Origin: Neptunomonas sp.
GTDB lineage: Bacteria; Pseudomonadota; Gammaproteobacteria; Pseudomonadales; Balneatricaceae
Assembly (NCBI RefSeq): GCF_016744175.1
Contig: NZ_JADGEV010000016.1
Location: forward strand, 1 to 64,000
Length of the DNA: 64,000 bases
Direction of reading: 5' to 3'
Under the pieces are notes generated by a model. The model saw nothing but the letters and a program-made list of their open reading frames with translations. It made no database searches and was not told the DNA's origin. A program made the translations under genes and the position numbers. This document shows positions 39,023 through 51,294 of this stretch, one piece after another. Numbering within the stretch: the stretch's first letter is position 1; each line of letters begins with the position of its first letter.

Positions 39023-42000
39023 TAGTTATTTCCTTGTAAAGCAGGAACATGACCAGATGGCTTCACCTCACTTGGGTTCATTAACTTAACATCAGGTTCT
39101 TCCCATGGGCCTGACAACTGATACTTCAAAGTCGATACTTTTTCTAATTTATCGCCAATTAATTTGTCTAGCAGAAAAACAGCCCCTGCAATCTGAGGTG
39201 CTCCCAACAGAACAGCAGCAACGGGAACATTACTTGTTAAAGGTAGAACAACATCCATCTTGTTATCTAACGTCTGATCTACAATATTAATACTTCCACT
39301 CAAGTTCACATTTGCAGAAGGGCCATCAAGAGAGAATGGTTCCTGGCTATACGCAATACCATTATTAAGTAAGTAATTTGCACTGACCCGATCGAACGCT
39401 ACACCTGTTTTAAGTAAGTCTGTGAAGTTCAGCTGCAAACGTCGAGCAATCGTATTTAGATTAAGAATACCAAATAGACGTAAAATATTACTGTGTTGTC
39501 CCGTATCGATGATTCGCCCTTTTTTCAACAACAGCTTAAAGGCTCCATCTAAATTTTTAGTATCAAAGCTCCACGGGTACCCTGACCAAGAAAAGTTAGT
39601 CACCATATTAGTCGTCTTAGACTCGAGTACGCCCCCATAACCAAAATGCTTAAGAAGAGCACCCAAATCATTACCTTGATAAGTCATTGCAATAAAACTA
39701 CTTGGTTTATTGTCTTGTAACTGCCATCCAGCTTCACCCGTTGCTGTAAATCCTCCTAAACTCCCAACGATATTATTAACCATTAACTGACCAACAGAAT
39801 CAGGCTGTATTTTCATACTCCATTGGCCTAAAGGTTTTGAATCAAGAAATATTTTTTTTATAAAAAGTTCTACAGCAGGCCACTCGTTTGTTTGTAACAC
39901 TTCTTGCGGGGCATTTATAGGAACTGATATATTTTGGTTTGTTCTCAGATACCAGTGATCCAAACGAGCTTTATAAACATCACCATCACCTTTAGGCACT
40001 CGAATTTCACCTGCAATATCAGGACTGACGAAACCAATAGCTGTGCCACTCTCCTTCTGAGCATTTACAATCACATCGATATTGCTAACGTGAATATTTC
40101 CTGCCGATAATTGACGTATGCTCAAAGCCAACTGTTTTAAGCCTTCCTGTGAAGAAGAAAGACTGTCCCCGCTCCACCAACCATTTTGTGCCATAAAAGT
40201 TTTAAGCTGCGTAAGATCAACACTATCTATATACCCATCAACCCATAACCCTGCGCTCAAAGGCTCCTGAGGACGCTCTCCGCCAAAGCTGATACGGGTT
40301 CTTGACGCCCCTTCTATTGCCTTAGTAACACCTCGAAGTTGATCACCCAGTTTGTACCGCCAAACAGGGCTAGTACTTCCCAGTTGCCCTACAACCTGCA
40401 ATGGCAATAATGCATCAGCACTTTTTCCAAAAGGGGCAGGAGCCCGCAAAGATATCCCTTTTAATTGAGAGTCTACTACCAACTTATTACATGTAGCGGC
40501 ACCGGAACAAAGATCAAGCCGCGCATTAATAGGTGCAGAACCTTGTGTACTATTTAGGATAGATAAACCTGTTTTTTTCTTTATCGCATCCACAGCAATT
40601 TTTCCGGAAAGGTATACCCTAGTTATCGCAGGAACTTGTGACGTTTTAGCAACTGACTCTATACGTATGGCAACTGGTGAGCTCATTAATGTTGCTTTTA
40701 TATTATTGCTAGATAAACTTTTTTGGGTAGAAAAATCAAAGTTACCGGACACTTTCTTGAAAACTATGTTGTCTGATTTACTTTCGAATCGCCCAGAATC
40801 CAAACGAGATTTAACCTTAACAGCGGGAAAACCCTTCTCCGATAAAGGGATAAGCACGTTAACCTCTGTTTTATGTTTACCTAACAAAGACCATGAATCT
40901 AACCCGTCTCCAACCATGGCACGTAATGGCTTAGCCCGTAATAAAATAAGAATATCTTTGGCATCACCAGTAACAGTCGTTTTCACACTAAGTTTATTAG
41001 ATTTAGCAGGCAGAGCTACTTCAACTCTACTTACCTGACTATTAAGAAACTGTCCTTCAGTAGCAACTATATCTAATACAGCACCATCCACACTAATAGC
41101 TATATCTGCTTGGCTCACAACAGGCCAATCCGGCTGAAACTTAACCGACGCATCATCAACATCAAAGTAAAGCTGCACAGTAGGGGAAGAAGAGTCTGAT
41201 AAACGCCTAGTGCCTGTCCGCAAAAGCAACATGCCATCATTCACTGTGCCTTTTTCAACCGCGGCAGCCACCCAACGATGCAAAGACTCTCCTACTTCAT
41301 TCGGTGGCATATACAAAGAAGCTTGCTTAGCATCTGCGTTCTTCAACGCAATCAACAGTGTTAGTTCCGTCTGCTTTTTATGATCTAATGGTAAATATAT
41401 GCTAAACCGACCCGCAGCACTTAACGACTCGTTACTTACGTTTAATAAGCCACTATTTACAGTGACAACAGGCCGGGAGTGACCTTCTCTTTCTTCTATA
41501 ACCCAGCTAACACGACCACTCGCTTCATTATATTTCCAATGCTCAGCAAAGAGTTCCGGAAACCCCATAACAAAATCGGTGGCATCAAGGTCAATATCCC
41601 CAGATGATTCTGTAAAGCGTATTCGACCGGTCACATTTTTTAATACCGGCGCGCCATAGTAGCCACCCACACTCACCCCAGAAAGATCACCTTCTCCTTT
41701 CAGGATCGTCAGATTTTCACTGTCAGGCCATGATATTTGTAGATTATGTAGAGAGCCATGAGGTTTGAGTTTCGACAATGTGTCATTTAAAATTTCAGGC
41801 ACATAAGGTTTATCAACAAACCATTGAGACCACATGCCTAAATCAAGTTCTTTCAGACCTACTTTATGAAGTGAAGCTACTCCCTCATCCCAACTAACCT
41901 CAGCCGAAATAAAAGGCATGGCTATTTTGGCCTTGCTATTTTTCACTAATAAATCAGAAATCACGAAATTATATTTTTGATTTGATAGTGGTTTAACTGA

Positions 42001-42897
42001 GAATTTAACCGCGCTATCAGTAATGCTCTCTAATGACTCATCTTCAAAAGACAAGTGGTTAACACTCAATTGCCCTTGCAGACTGTCAGCTTTTTTATTT
42101 CGCCAACGCCCCCACAGCTCAGTCCCTATATCAAGTTCTTTTACGTCAAACGGGAGGTCGACCAAGTCGAGCTTCAGTAACTGTTGTCCTAAATTATTAA
42201 CCTTTGCATAAATCTTGAAATCACCTGCCAACGGATCTAGAGGAAGGTTCTCCGTTTCAACCGCAAACTCCACATTCGACGAACTATTATCAGCTAAACT
42301 TAAAGCCAATGAACCATAGAGGTAATGTTGTTCATCTGCATTATTTAATAAAAAGGTTATTGGCGATATTGCCTGAACCACTCCTTTTTCTGGATTCAGA
42401 AGCAACCTGGCATTCGTAAAAGAAACGGCGGGTTGCTGGGTTAATACATTAATAATTTGTCTAATGAATGTATGGCTACTGATAGAAGACGAACTCGTTT
42501 GTTCTACTCCCCAGCGCCCATTTCGTTGATATAAAGATGTATGTGCCTGCTCAACATCTAATTTAGCAAATATAAGAAATCGAGCAAAAACTGATGCGAC
42601 AATATCAATCTCAGCATCTATCTGATCAACACTAAAGTCGACGATCGGACCAACAGTAGACTCTTTATATGCACGTACATTTCGTAACTGGAAAGTGGGA
42701 TAACGCCCCTCCCAATGAGCAGAGATTTGCTCAATACTGACAGGAACATTTGCTTTATCAGAAATATACTCTTCGATGGCGGCTTTATGTTCGGCAATAG
42801 ACGGCAAAAACTGCCGAGTAAGCCCAACCATCGTTGCTACTAGCAACAAAAGCACCAATAACACCCAACCCATCACGCTATAAAAACGATTTAGCAT
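39022..42897 (-). CDS. yhdP: YhdP, AsmA-like protein for phospholipid transport to the outer membrane
   Basis: 1291 residues from the ATG at 42897. One N-terminal membrane helix (VMGWVLLVLLLLVATMVGL) and a very long periplasmic beta-groove: an N-terminal AsmA/chorein-like part with ISAHWEGRYPTFQLRNVR and a C-terminal DUF3971/AsmA_2 part (LKKGRIIDTGQHSNILRLFG, QLSGPWEEPDVKL). YhdP, TamB and YdbH share phospholipid delivery to the outer membrane. It complements the Mla system in this window, which moves lipid in the other direction. Confidence 0.93.
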   Translation of the reverse strand: MLNRFYSVMGWVLLVLLLLVATMVGLTRQFLPSIAEHKAAIEEYISDKANVPVSIEQISAHWEGRYPTFQLRNVRAYKESTVGPIVDFSVDQIDAEIDIVASVFARFLIFAKLDVEQAHTSLYQRNGRWGVEQTSSSSISSHTFIRQIINVLTQQPAVSFTNARLLLNPEKGVVQAISPITFLLNNADEQHYLYGSLALSLADNSSSNVEFAVETENLPLDPLAGDFKIYAKVNNLGQQLLKLDLVDLPFDVKELDIGTELWGRWRNKKADSLQGQLSVNHLSFEDESLESITDSAVKFSVKPLSNQKYNFVISDLLVKNSKAKIAMPFISAEVSWDEGVASLHKVGLKELDLGMWSQWFVDKPYVPEILNDTLSKLKPHGSLHNLQISWPDSENLTILKGEGDLSGVSVGGYYGAPVLKNVTGRIRFTESSGDIDLDATDFVMGFPELFAEHWKYNEASGRVSWVIEEREGHSRPVVTVNSGLLNVSNESLSAAGRFSIYLPLDHKKQTELTLLIALKNADAKQASLYMPPNEVGESLHRWVAAAVEKGTVNDGMLLLRTGTRRLSDSSSPTVQLYFDVDDASVKFQPDWPVVSQADIAISVDGAVLDIVATEGQFLNSQVSRVEVALPAKSNKLSVKTTVTGDAKDILILLRAKPLRAMVGDGLDSWSLLGKHKTEVNVLIPLSEKGFPAVKVKSRLDSGRFESKSDNIVFKKVSGNFDFSTQKSLSSNNIKATLMSSPVAIRIESVAKTSQVPAITRVYLSGKIAVDAIKKKTGLSILNSTQGSAPINARLDLCSGAATCNKLVVDSQLKGISLRAPAPFGKSADALLPLQVVGQLGSTSPVWRYKLGDQLRGVTKAIEGASRTRISFGGERPQEPLSAGLWVDGYIDSVDLTQLKTFMAQNGWWSGDSLSSSQEGLKQLALSIRQLSAGNIHVSNIDVIVNAQKESGTAIGFVSPDIAGEIRVPKGDGDVYKARLDHWYLRTNQNISVPINAPQEVLQTNEWPAVELFIKKIFLDSKPLGQWSMKIQPDSVGQLMVNNIVGSLGGFTATGEAGWQLQDNKPSSFIAMTYQGNDLGALLKHFGYGGVLESKTTNMVTNFSWSGYPWSFDTKNLDGAFKLLLKKGRIIDTGQHSNILRLFGILNLNTIARRLQLNFTDLLKTGVAFDRVSANYLLNNGIAYSQEPFSLDGPSANVNLSGSINIVDQTLDNKMDVVLPLTSNVPVAAVLLGAPQIAGAVFLLDKLIGDKLEKVSTLKYQLSGPWEEPDVKLMNPSEVKPSGHVPALQGNN

Positions 42898-43017
42898 CAA
42901 AATTTATCCACTCGCTTTAGTCAGCCGAGTATATTAACGCACAGATATGTAAACAGAGTTATTAATACTGCCTTTCACCACATCACAGTTTTAACTATCT
43001 GCTACCGGACTAAAATA

Positions 43018-44496
43018 TCACCTTAACACCACATCAAATTGTTCAGGGCTGTACATTGCCTCTACTTGAAAGCGAATCGTTTTATTTATAAAGGCCTCTA
43101 GCTCAGCAACATGATCAGAAGCATCATCAGTTAAATATTCGACTACTCCACCAGATGCCAGCACTAGATATGCTTCAGTATCATACGCTCGATGCTGGCG
43201 CAGAATTTCTCGGAAAATTTCATAGCAAACAGTGACAGGCGTTTTAATTGAGCCCCGCCCTTGGCACTGACTGCAAGGCTCACAAAGAATATGCTCCAAG
43301 CTTTCTCGAGTACGCTTACGTGTCATCTCAACCAGTCCCAGCTCAGATACGCCCGTAACTTTACATTTAGCATGATCACGATCCAGCACCCGTTCCAACG
43401 TTCTCAGAACTTGCTGTTGATGCTCAACCATCTCCATATCAATAAAGTCTATTATTATAATTCCGCCCAGATTCCTTAACCGTAATTGGCGCCCAATGGC
43501 TGTAGCAGCTTCAAGGTTTGTCTTGAAAATAGTCTCTTCAAGATTCCTATGACCAACAAACCCCCCCGTGTTTACATCAACGGTAGTCATTGCTTCTGTT
43601 TGATCAAAAATCAAATAGCCACCCGACTTGAGATCAACTTTACGCCCTAACGCCCTTTGCATCTCATCTTCAACGTTATACAAGTCAAAGATCGGCCTTT
43701 CGCCCGGGTAGTATTCAAGATGGTCGTAGATTTCAGGAACAAGTGCATTAGCAAATGACTGTGCTTTTTGAAAGGTCTCACGTGAATCAATTCTAATACG
43801 CTCAATACCCGAGTGCGCCATATCTCGCAATGCACGCATATTCAATGGCAAATCTTCATAAACAATGGAAGGCAATGACGCTTTAACAATCCCTGCTTCA
43901 ATTGATTTCCACAATCGTTTCAAGAACTGCACATCAGCAATTAACTCTGTTTCTGAAGCACCTTCTGCAACGGTCCGTAAGATATAACCAGCTTTATCTG
44001 ACTCATCCAGAGCAACATTTTTTTGTAACGCACTACGCAAACGCTCGCGCTCTTCGATATCCTCTATACGCTGAGAGACACCGATATGACTATTACCAGG
44101 CATATACACTAAATAACGAGAAGGTATTGAAATATGAGTGGTTAGGCGCGCACCCTTAGTACCAATAGGGTCTTTAGTTACTTGAACAACTAATGCTTGT
44201 CCTTCCTTGAGTACTTGAGAAATAGAAATGCTATTTTTTTCATCCCCAGCACTCTGCTGAGGAAGTACATCTTCAACATGAATAAACGCTGCCCGTTCAA
44301 GACCGATTTCAATAAACGCTGCTTGCATACCCGGCAGGACTCGAACAACCTTTCCTTTATAAATATTACCTACAATGCCGCGCTTTGTAGATCGCTCAAC
44401 ATAAATTTCCTGCGGCATCCCGTTTTCTATAATAGCAACACGAGTTTCCATCGGGGTGAAATTAATCAGTATTTCTTCTCCAACGTTTGTCGCCAC
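43018..44496 (-). CDS. rng: Ribonuclease G
   Basis: 492 residues from a GTG. S1 domain about 38-125, then the RNase E/G catalytic domain with magnesium-site aspartates in TVDVNTGGFVGHRN and IIIDFIDMEM, and a cysteine cluster CEPCSQCQGRG near 400 that forms the zinc link. Matures 16S rRNA 5' ends. The short length and lack of a C-terminal scaffold mark RNase G, not RNase E. The GTG start aligns with the E. coli start; ATG at codon 16 is too late. Confidence 0.94.
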   Translation of the reverse strand: MATNVGEEILINFTPMETRVAIIENGMPQEIYVERSTKRGIVGNIYKGKVVRVLPGMQAAFIEIGLERAAFIHVEDVLPQQSAGDEKNSISISQVLKEGQALVVQVTKDPIGTKGARLTTHISIPSRYLVYMPGNSHIGVSQRIEDIEERERLRSALQKNVALDESDKAGYILRTVAEGASETELIADVQFLKRLWKSIEAGIVKASLPSIVYEDLPLNMRALRDMAHSGIERIRIDSRETFQKAQSFANALVPEIYDHLEYYPGERPIFDLYNVEDEMQRALGRKVDLKSGGYLIFDQTEAMTTVDVNTGGFVGHRNLEETIFKTNLEAATAIGRQLRLRNLGGIIIIDFIDMEMVEHQQQVLRTLERVLDRDHAKCKVTGVSELGLVEMTRKRTRESLEHILCEPCSQCQGRGSIKTPVTVCYEIFREILRQHRAYDTEAYLVLASGGVVEYLTDDASDHVAELEAFINKTIRFQVEAMYSPEQFDVVLR

Positions 44497-44522
44497 AGGA
44501 GCCTACCTACTTTATAAAAGAG

Positions 44523-45101
44523 TTAATATTGCCAAATGTTGATTCCGATTTTCTCTAAGAGTTCCGATGTTTCTGCCAATGGCAAACCAACAACATTAGA
44601 ATAACTCCCCTCTATCTTATCAACAAAAATGGCACCATAGCCTTGTATACCATACCCTCCTGCTTTATCGCAGGGTTCTTTAGTTTGCCAATAGCGACGG
44701 CATAACTCAGTATCAAGTTTTTTAAAAGTAACATGTGTCACAACAACCTGGCTATTGGTAAAACCATCATTGGTCAATGCTATACCCGTCATGACCTGAT
44801 GTGTCCGACCCGATAATTGCTGCAGCATTTCAACTAACTGCTCTTCAGAAGATGGCTTCCCTAATATTAAGCCGTCCACAACCACTGTTGTATCCGCACC
44901 TAAAACGGCACCAGGCTGAACATTACGCTGAAAGCCTGCCAACGACTTCTCACAGGCTAAACGGCGTACGTAATTTTCAGGCAACTCATTTGGAAGGACG
45001 CTTTCATCAATATCTACACTACACTGCTTAAACTCTACACCAATCTGTACCAGCAACTCTTTACGCCTTGGGGATGCTGAAGCCAAGATAAGATCACACA
45101 T
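44523..45101 (-). CDS. maf: Maf-family nucleotide pyrophosphatase (YhdE type)
   Basis: 192 residues. LILASASPRRKELLVQIGV at the N-terminus is the Maf signature; LGADTTVVVDGLILGKP and AGGYGIQGYGAIFVDKIEGS follow. The YhdE subgroup hydrolyses dTTP, UTP and modified forms. Between mreD and rng as in E. coli. Confidence 0.94.
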   Translation of the reverse strand: MCDLILASASPRRKELLVQIGVEFKQCSVDIDESVLPNELPENYVRRLACEKSLAGFQRNVQPGAVLGADTTVVVDGLILGKPSSEEQLVEMLQQLSGRTHQVMTGIALTNDGFTNSQVVVTHVTFKKLDTELCRRYWQTKEPCDKAGGYGIQGYGAIFVDKIEGSYSNVVGLPLAETSELLEKIGINIWQY

Positions 45102-45120
45102 ATTAAAACTCTAAAGAAAA

Positions 45121-45609
45121 TTAATTAACATGAAATGTGCGCCGTATGCCTCTTAATACAACAAATACCCAAGGCCACAAAACAGCACTTACAAATGCAG
45201 GCAATAAGAAAATAAGACTATCACCAGAGCTACCGAATAAAGATTGAATCCAATGAAATATCAGCTGATTAATACCCACCAGCACCAAGACCATCATAGC
45301 TTGCTGCCATAATGGATACATTCTTAACCTTTTATGCAAAATTAAGGTTATAAAAGCGACTGTCGTTAACGAAAGAGCATTCATTCCAAGCAGACTGCCT
45401 TTTAAAACATCCAAAGCAAGGCCTGAAATCCACGCCATTCCAATACCAAAACGATGCGGCAACGCCATTACCCAGTAAATAACAATCATGGCGACCCATT
45501 CAGGTCGCCACCAAACAAACATGCTTGGCAGCGGCATTTGACTTAAAATAAACCCAATAATCAAAGTACCAATAACAATTAGCACCCCACCATTATGTCG
45601 GTCACTCAT
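45121..45609 (-). CDS. mreD: Rod shape-determining protein MreD
   Basis: 162 residues with five to six membrane segments; WWRPEWVAMIVIYWVMALPH is the family signature. Overlaps the end of mreC by 8 bases. Part of the elongasome. Confidence 0.92.
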   Translation of the reverse strand: MSDRHNGGVLIVIGTLIIGFILSQMPLPSMFVWWRPEWVAMIVIYWVMALPHRFGIGMAWISGLALDVLKGSLLGMNALSLTTVAFITLILHKRLRMYPLWQQAMMVLVLVGINQLIFHWIQSLFGSSGDSLIFLLPAFVSAVLWPWVFVVLRGIRRTFHVN

Positions 45610-46504
45610 GAGGCTCTAGAACCTTGGGAGGTAAGTGCTGATCAGTAGGCTTATCTATAGTGTCTTCCACGGGCTCTTGTCTGCTATTTATAATGGGTTC
45701 AACGAGTAGTAAATGCCTGCTTTTATCTAAGCGAGCTGCTGGAATTGCCTTAACAATTGAAAATGGCCTGCCTGGATCGCGAACGACACTAGTCACTTTA
45801 GCCACCGGATAACCATACGGGAAGCGCCCCCCCAAACCCGAAGTTACTAGCAAATCACCTACTCGCACATCTGCAGTATCAGGCACATGCTCTAATTCCA
45901 ACTCACCTAACGTACCTTTACCTAAAGCAATAGCTCTGAAGCCATTTCGGTTAATCTCAACAGGAAGAGCATGGCGTGCATCGGTGATTAACATAACTCG
46001 ACACGTATAATGCGATACATCAACAACCTGACCTAGCACTCCTCTAGCATCTAGCACCGGCTGACCAAGAAAAACTCCATCTTCTAGGCCTTTACCTAAA
46101 ATAATCTGATGCTGAAATGGATCCGGATTTACTCCGATTAACTCAGCTAACTGTACATCATTTTTAATACGCTGCCGGCCACTTAACAACTCACGCAAAC
46201 GTAAATTTTCAGTAGTAAGAGAAGACATTTGCTGTACTTGTTCGTCCAGTAATATGACTTCAGAACGCAGTTGTATATTATCTTTTACTAGAGAGCGACG
46301 GCTAACCAAAACATCTGATAAATCATCAGCGATGCGTGTTGGCATATCGACCAACCATTGAACAGGCGTCATCACAAGAGAAAGCACACTACGCGCTTCA
46401 CGCGTACGAGAGGGGTTCAGGTCACTGACCATAAATATGATAGCGAGTATGACCAAAATAAGGAAAAAAAGGCGGGGTACGCCGCCTTTAAATATGGGCT
46501 TCAC
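45602..46504 (-). CDS. mreC: Rod shape-determining protein MreC
   Basis: 300 residues from a GTG with GGAGGG upstream. One N-terminal membrane helix (LFFLILVILAIIFMVS), a coiled coil (about 65-105) and two beta barrels (LAELIGVNPDPFQHQIILGK, RVGDLLVTSGLGGRFPYGYP). Ends in a proline-rich tail. Links MreB to PBP2. Confidence 0.94.
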   Translation of the reverse strand: MKPIFKGGVPRLFFLILVILAIIFMVSDLNPSRTREARSVLSLVMTPVQWLVDMPTRIADDLSDVLVSRRSLVKDNIQLRSEVILLDEQVQQMSSLTTENLRLRELLSGRQRIKNDVQLAELIGVNPDPFQHQIILGKGLEDGVFLGQPVLDARGVLGQVVDVSHYTCRVMLITDARHALPVEINRNGFRAIALGKGTLGELELEHVPDTADVRVGDLLVTSGLGGRFPYGYPVAKVTSVVRDPGRPFSIVKAIPAARLDKSRHLLLVEPIINSRQEPVEDTIDKPTDQHLPPKVLEPHE

Positions 46505-46565
46505 ACAGATACCCTCCCCGGCACAAAGTAAGGGAGTTCACAATTTTTCATAACAACAACCGCTG

Positions 46566-47663
<1,098 letters not shown>

Positions 47664-47750
47664 CTAGCAACGGCAGGGATTTAGAGCAAGGAGCAAATAT
47701 GTTAAGTTAGTCTTTTTTCGCCAAATCCGAGACAGTTAGCGAGACAAACC

Positions 47751-48038
47751 ATGGCTCTAAACAGAACCGATGTAGAAAAAATTGCCCATCTGGCACGTTT
47801 ACAAATAGATGAAAGCAGTGTTCCTGAGTATGCAACAAACCTATCGAACATTTTAGATCTGATCAGTCAGATGCAAAGTATCGACACTTCAGATGTTGAG
47901 CCTCTCGCACACCCACTAGATGCTGTACAGCGCCTAAGAGCTGACAACATCACTGAAAATAACCAGCGCGAGCACCTGCAAACTGTAGCTCCGTCTGTGG
48001 AAAGCGGTCTATTTCTTGTACCTAAGGTCATTGAATAA
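47751..48038 (+). CDS. gatC: Aspartyl/glutamyl-tRNA amidotransferase subunit C
   Basis: 95 residues. [14 protein letters not shown] and VEPLAHPLD are the family blocks. Stabilises GatA-GatB. Presence of gatCAB implies Asn-tRNA and/or Gln-tRNA is made by transamidation in this organism. Confidence 0.94.
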   Translation: MALNRTDVEKIAHLARLQIDESSVPEYATNLSNILDLISQMQSIDTSDVEPLAHPLDAVQRLRADNITENNQREHLQTVAPSVESGLFLVPKVIE

Positions 48039-48071
48039 CAGCGCCTGCATAACGATTAGGACTAAATAAAG

Positions 48072-49523
48072 ATGTTGAATAAAACACTGGCCGAGTTAGC
48101 CAAAGGGCTTGATCAAGGCGAATTCAGTAGCGTTGAACTAACTCAAGCATACCTTGAGCGTATTAAACGTGAAGATAGTAAATACAATAGTTTCATTACT
48201 GTCACTGAAGAGCTTGCATTAACACAAGCCACTGCTGCTGATGAAACTCGCGCAGCAGGCAACGCTACGAGCATGACCGGCTTACCCATCGCTCATAAAG
48301 ATATATTTTGTACTCAAGGTGTTCGCACAAGTGCTGGCTCTAAAATGCTGGATAACTTCGTCTCTCCTTATGATGCAACGGTTATTCGCCAATTTAATGC
48401 AGCAGGCGCGGTAACGTTGGGCAAAACCAATATGGACGAGTTCGCTATGGGCTCATCCAATGAATCTAGTTTTTACGGTCCATCTCGCAACCCATGGAAC
48501 ACTGATCATGTACCTGGCGGCTCATCAGGCGGGTCAGCAGCAGCCATTGCCGCAGGTCTAGCACCGGCAGCTACAGGTACAGACACAGGCGGATCAATTC
48601 GCCAACCCGCCGCCTTTTGTAACCTAACCGGTCTTAAGCCTACTTATGGTCGTGTTTCCCGCTACGGAATGATTGCCTATGCATCATCATTAGATCAAGG
48701 CGGCCCAATGGCGCAAACGGCTGAAGATGCAGCGATGATGATGAATGTCATGGCGGGTCTTGACCCTCTGGATTCAACCAGCGCAGACCGACAAGTTCCT
48801 GATTACACAGCCAAGCTAGATGCGCCATTAACAGGTTTGAAAATAGGCTTACCAAAAGAGTTTCTTTCTGCGAACCTTAATCCTGAAATGGCCACGCTAA
48901 TTCACGCCGCTGTCAAAGAATATGAAGCATTAGGTGCAACGGTTACAGAAGTAAGCCTCCCAAACACAGCTTTATCTGTTCCTGCTTATTACATCATTGC
49001 ACCGGCCGAAGCATCGTCTAACTTATCTCGTTTTGATGGCGTACGTTACGGCTACCGCTGCGAAGATCCAAAAAACCTCGAAGATATGTACAAACGTACA
49101 CGCGGAGAAGGGTTTGGCACCGAAGTTAAGCGTCGTATCATGGTCGGTACTTATGCTCTATCTGAAGGATTCTATGACGCTTACTATAAAAAAGCACAAC
49201 AGATTCGCCGCTTGATCCAAGAAGATTTTGTACGCGTACTATCTGAAGTCGATGTCATTATGGGACCAACAACCCCCACACCTGCTTTTAAACTGGGCGA
49301 AAAAACATCTGACCCAGTCGAAATGTATATGGAAGATATCTTCACGCTATCGTTAAACTTGGCAGGTCTACCGGGCATGTCAATCCCTTGCGGCATGAAT
49401 AACGGCTTACCAGTTGGCTTACAAATTATTGGCAACTATTTTGCTGAAGAAAAACTTCTCAATGTCGCCCACAAATTCCAGCAGGCAACTGACTGGCACA
49501 CCCTAAAGCCTGCGGGTCTTTAA
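48072..49523 (+). CDS. gatA: Aspartyl/glutamyl-tRNA amidotransferase subunit A
   Basis: 483 residues. Amidase-signature enzyme with the Ser-cisSer-Lys triad: Lys76 (AHKDIFC), Ser151 ([10 protein letters not shown]), Ser175 ([10 protein letters not shown]). Releases ammonia from glutamine for GatB. Confidence 0.97.
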   Translation: MLNKTLAELAKGLDQGEFSSVELTQAYLERIKREDSKYNSFITVTEELALTQATAADETRAAGNATSMTGLPIAHKDIFCTQGVRTSAGSKMLDNFVSPYDATVIRQFNAAGAVTLGKTNMDEFAMGSSNESSFYGPSRNPWNTDHVPGGSSGGSAAAIAAGLAPAATGTDTGGSIRQPAAFCNLTGLKPTYGRVSRYGMIAYASSLDQGGPMAQTAEDAAMMMNVMAGLDPLDSTSADRQVPDYTAKLDAPLTGLKIGLPKEFLSANLNPEMATLIHAAVKEYEALGATVTEVSLPNTALSVPAYYIIAPAEASSNLSRFDGVRYGYRCEDPKNLEDMYKRTRGEGFGTEVKRRIMVGTYALSEGFYDAYYKKAQQIRRLIQEDFVRVLSEVDVIMGPTTPTPAFKLGEKTSDPVEMYMEDIFTLSLNLAGLPGMSIPCGMNNGLPVGLQIIGNYFAEEKLLNVAHKFQQATDWHTLKPAGL

Positions 49524-49538
49524 GAGGAATAACGAATA

Positions 49539-50987
49539 ATGGAATGGGAAACAGTGATAGGGCTAGAAATCCATGCCCAACTCGCAACAAATACTAAAAT
49601 TTTCTCAGGTGCCAGCACTGCTTTTGGCGCTGAGCCAAATACCCAAGCATGCGCTGTTGATTTAGCGCTACCTGGTACACTGCCCGTTTTCAACGAAAGC
49701 GCGCTACGTATGGCCGTTATGTTTGGGACAGCGATTGATGCAGAAATTGGTAAAGTGTCCGTCTTTGATCGTAAAAATTACTTCTACCCAGATTTACCAA
49801 AAGGCTATCAAACCAGCCAACTCTTTTACCCTATCGTGGGCGAAGGGCATATAGACATTGAACTTGAAGATGGCACCACAAAGCGCATTGGTGTTACACG
49901 TGCTCATCTTGAAGAAGATGCAGGCAAGTCACTACACGAAGAGTTTACTAGCCAGACAGGTATCGATTTAAACCGTGCAGGAACACCATTGCTAGAGATC
50001 GTATCTGAGCCAGATATGCGCTCTGCTGAAGAAGCGGTTGCTTATGTGAAAAAAATTCACGCCCTCGTAACCAATTTAGGCATCTGTGACGGTAACATGG
50101 CCGAAGGCTCTTTTCGTTGCGACTGTAACGTGTCTGTTCGCTACAAAGGTGAAGAGTTAGGAAACCGCACAGAAACCAAAAACATCAATTCTTTTCGCTT
50201 TATCGAAAAAGCGATAAAGGGTGAAGTCATACGCCAGATCGACATTCTCGAAGATGGTGGTCGCATCACTCAAGAAACGCGTCTGTATGATGCAGATAAA
50301 GATGAAACCCGTTCGATGCGAAGCAAAGAAGAAGCAAATGATTATCGCTACTTCCCATGCCCAGACTTGCTTCCGATTGTTATTGATGACGAGTACATCG
50401 ATACCATCCGTAAAGCATTACCAGAGCTTCCTGATGTTCGCCGGTCACGCTTTGTAGATACTTACCAACTGTCTGCTTACGACGCAGGAGTTCTATCTTC
50501 TTATAAGCCACTCTCAGACTTTTTCGAAACAGTCACCACTGTTTCAGCTGATGCCAAATTATCAGCTAACTGGGTAATGGGAGAGCTTTCTAAGCACTTA
50601 AATCAACACGATACTGATATCAAAAATAGTCCGGTCTCTGCCTTGCAACTAGGCGGTTTGTTGCAGCGTATTAAAGACAATACTATTTCAGGAAACATTG
50701 CCAAAAAAGTATTTGAAGCCATGTGGAATGAAGGCGGCAGTGCGGATGAAATTATCGAAGCCAAAGGCCTTAAGCAGGTTACCGATACAGGCGCTATCGA
50801 AAAAATAGTAGATGAGGTCATCGCTAACAACCAAAAACAGGTTGATCAATACACGGCAGCTGAACCCGACAAGCGCGGAAAAATGATCGGCTTTTTCATG
50901 GGGCAAGTGATGAAAGCATCTGGAGGTAAAGCTAATCCTGGCCAAGTTCAGGGACTGATGAAACAAAAGCTGGATGCTCTGTGCTAG
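49539..50987 (+). CDS. gatB: Aspartyl/glutamyl-tRNA amidotransferase subunit B
   Basis: 482 residues. [20 protein letters not shown] at the start, [10 protein letters not shown], the kinase-like [15 protein letters not shown], then the YqeY-like tail ([20 protein letters not shown]). Activates the misacylated tRNA and transfers ammonia. Third gene of gatCAB, followed by a terminator. Confidence 0.97.
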   Translation: MEWETVIGLEIHAQLATNTKIFSGASTAFGAEPNTQACAVDLALPGTLPVFNESALRMAVMFGTAIDAEIGKVSVFDRKNYFYPDLPKGYQTSQLFYPIVGEGHIDIELEDGTTKRIGVTRAHLEEDAGKSLHEEFTSQTGIDLNRAGTPLLEIVSEPDMRSAEEAVAYVKKIHALVTNLGICDGNMAEGSFRCDCNVSVRYKGEELGNRTETKNINSFRFIEKAIKGEVIRQIDILEDGGRITQETRLYDADKDETRSMRSKEEANDYRYFPCPDLLPIVIDDEYIDTIRKALPELPDVRRSRFVDTYQLSAYDAGVLSSYKPLSDFFETVTTVSADAKLSANWVMGELSKHLNQHDTDIKNSPVSALQLGGLLQRIKDNTISGNIAKKVFEAMWNEGGSADEIIEAKGLKQVTDTGAIEKIVDEVIANNQKQVDQYTAAEPDKRGKMIGFFMGQVMKASGGKANPGQVQGLMKQKLDALC

Positions 50988-51020
50988 CCAAGCCAATGAC
51001 CAGGTACATTCTCTAACCAC

Positions 51021-51052
51021 AAAACCGAAAACATCACGGTGTTTTCGGTTTT
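51021..51052 (+). terminator. Terminator after gatCAB
   Basis: 13-bp stem AAAACCGAAAACA / TGTTTTCGGTTTT with a 6-nt loop, 34 bases after gatB. Confidence 0.88.
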
Positions 51053-51240
51053 AATATTTGCTTCATAGCGCCTCACTCACTACCAAAACACAATACCACA
51101 CAAGCCTCCCCCAAAAGTCTTACCTCATTATGATTCACTAAAGATATACGTAAAAACCCGGGTTTTGAGCTATAATTCAGTAGCAGTTCACCCACTTCTA
51201 AGATAATGCCAACTTTTCTTCTCTGGCCTGTTATTTATAT

Positions 51241-51271
51241 TCTAGCGCCCAACGCTAGACAGGAAGTCTAG
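51241..51271 (+). promoter_or_regulatory. Two overlapping, mutually exclusive hairpins in the GTPase-gene leader
   Basis: TCTAGCG-CCCAA-CGCTAGA (51241-51259) and CTAGAC-AGGAA-GTCTAG (51255-51271) share the central CTAGA, so only one can form. The ribosome site AAGGAG at about 51283 lies a few bases below. A TATAAT at 51171-51176 is a possible -10. Regulation is inference. Confidence 0.35.
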
Positions 51272-51294
51272 AAAGGCATTTCATAAGGAGTTTC

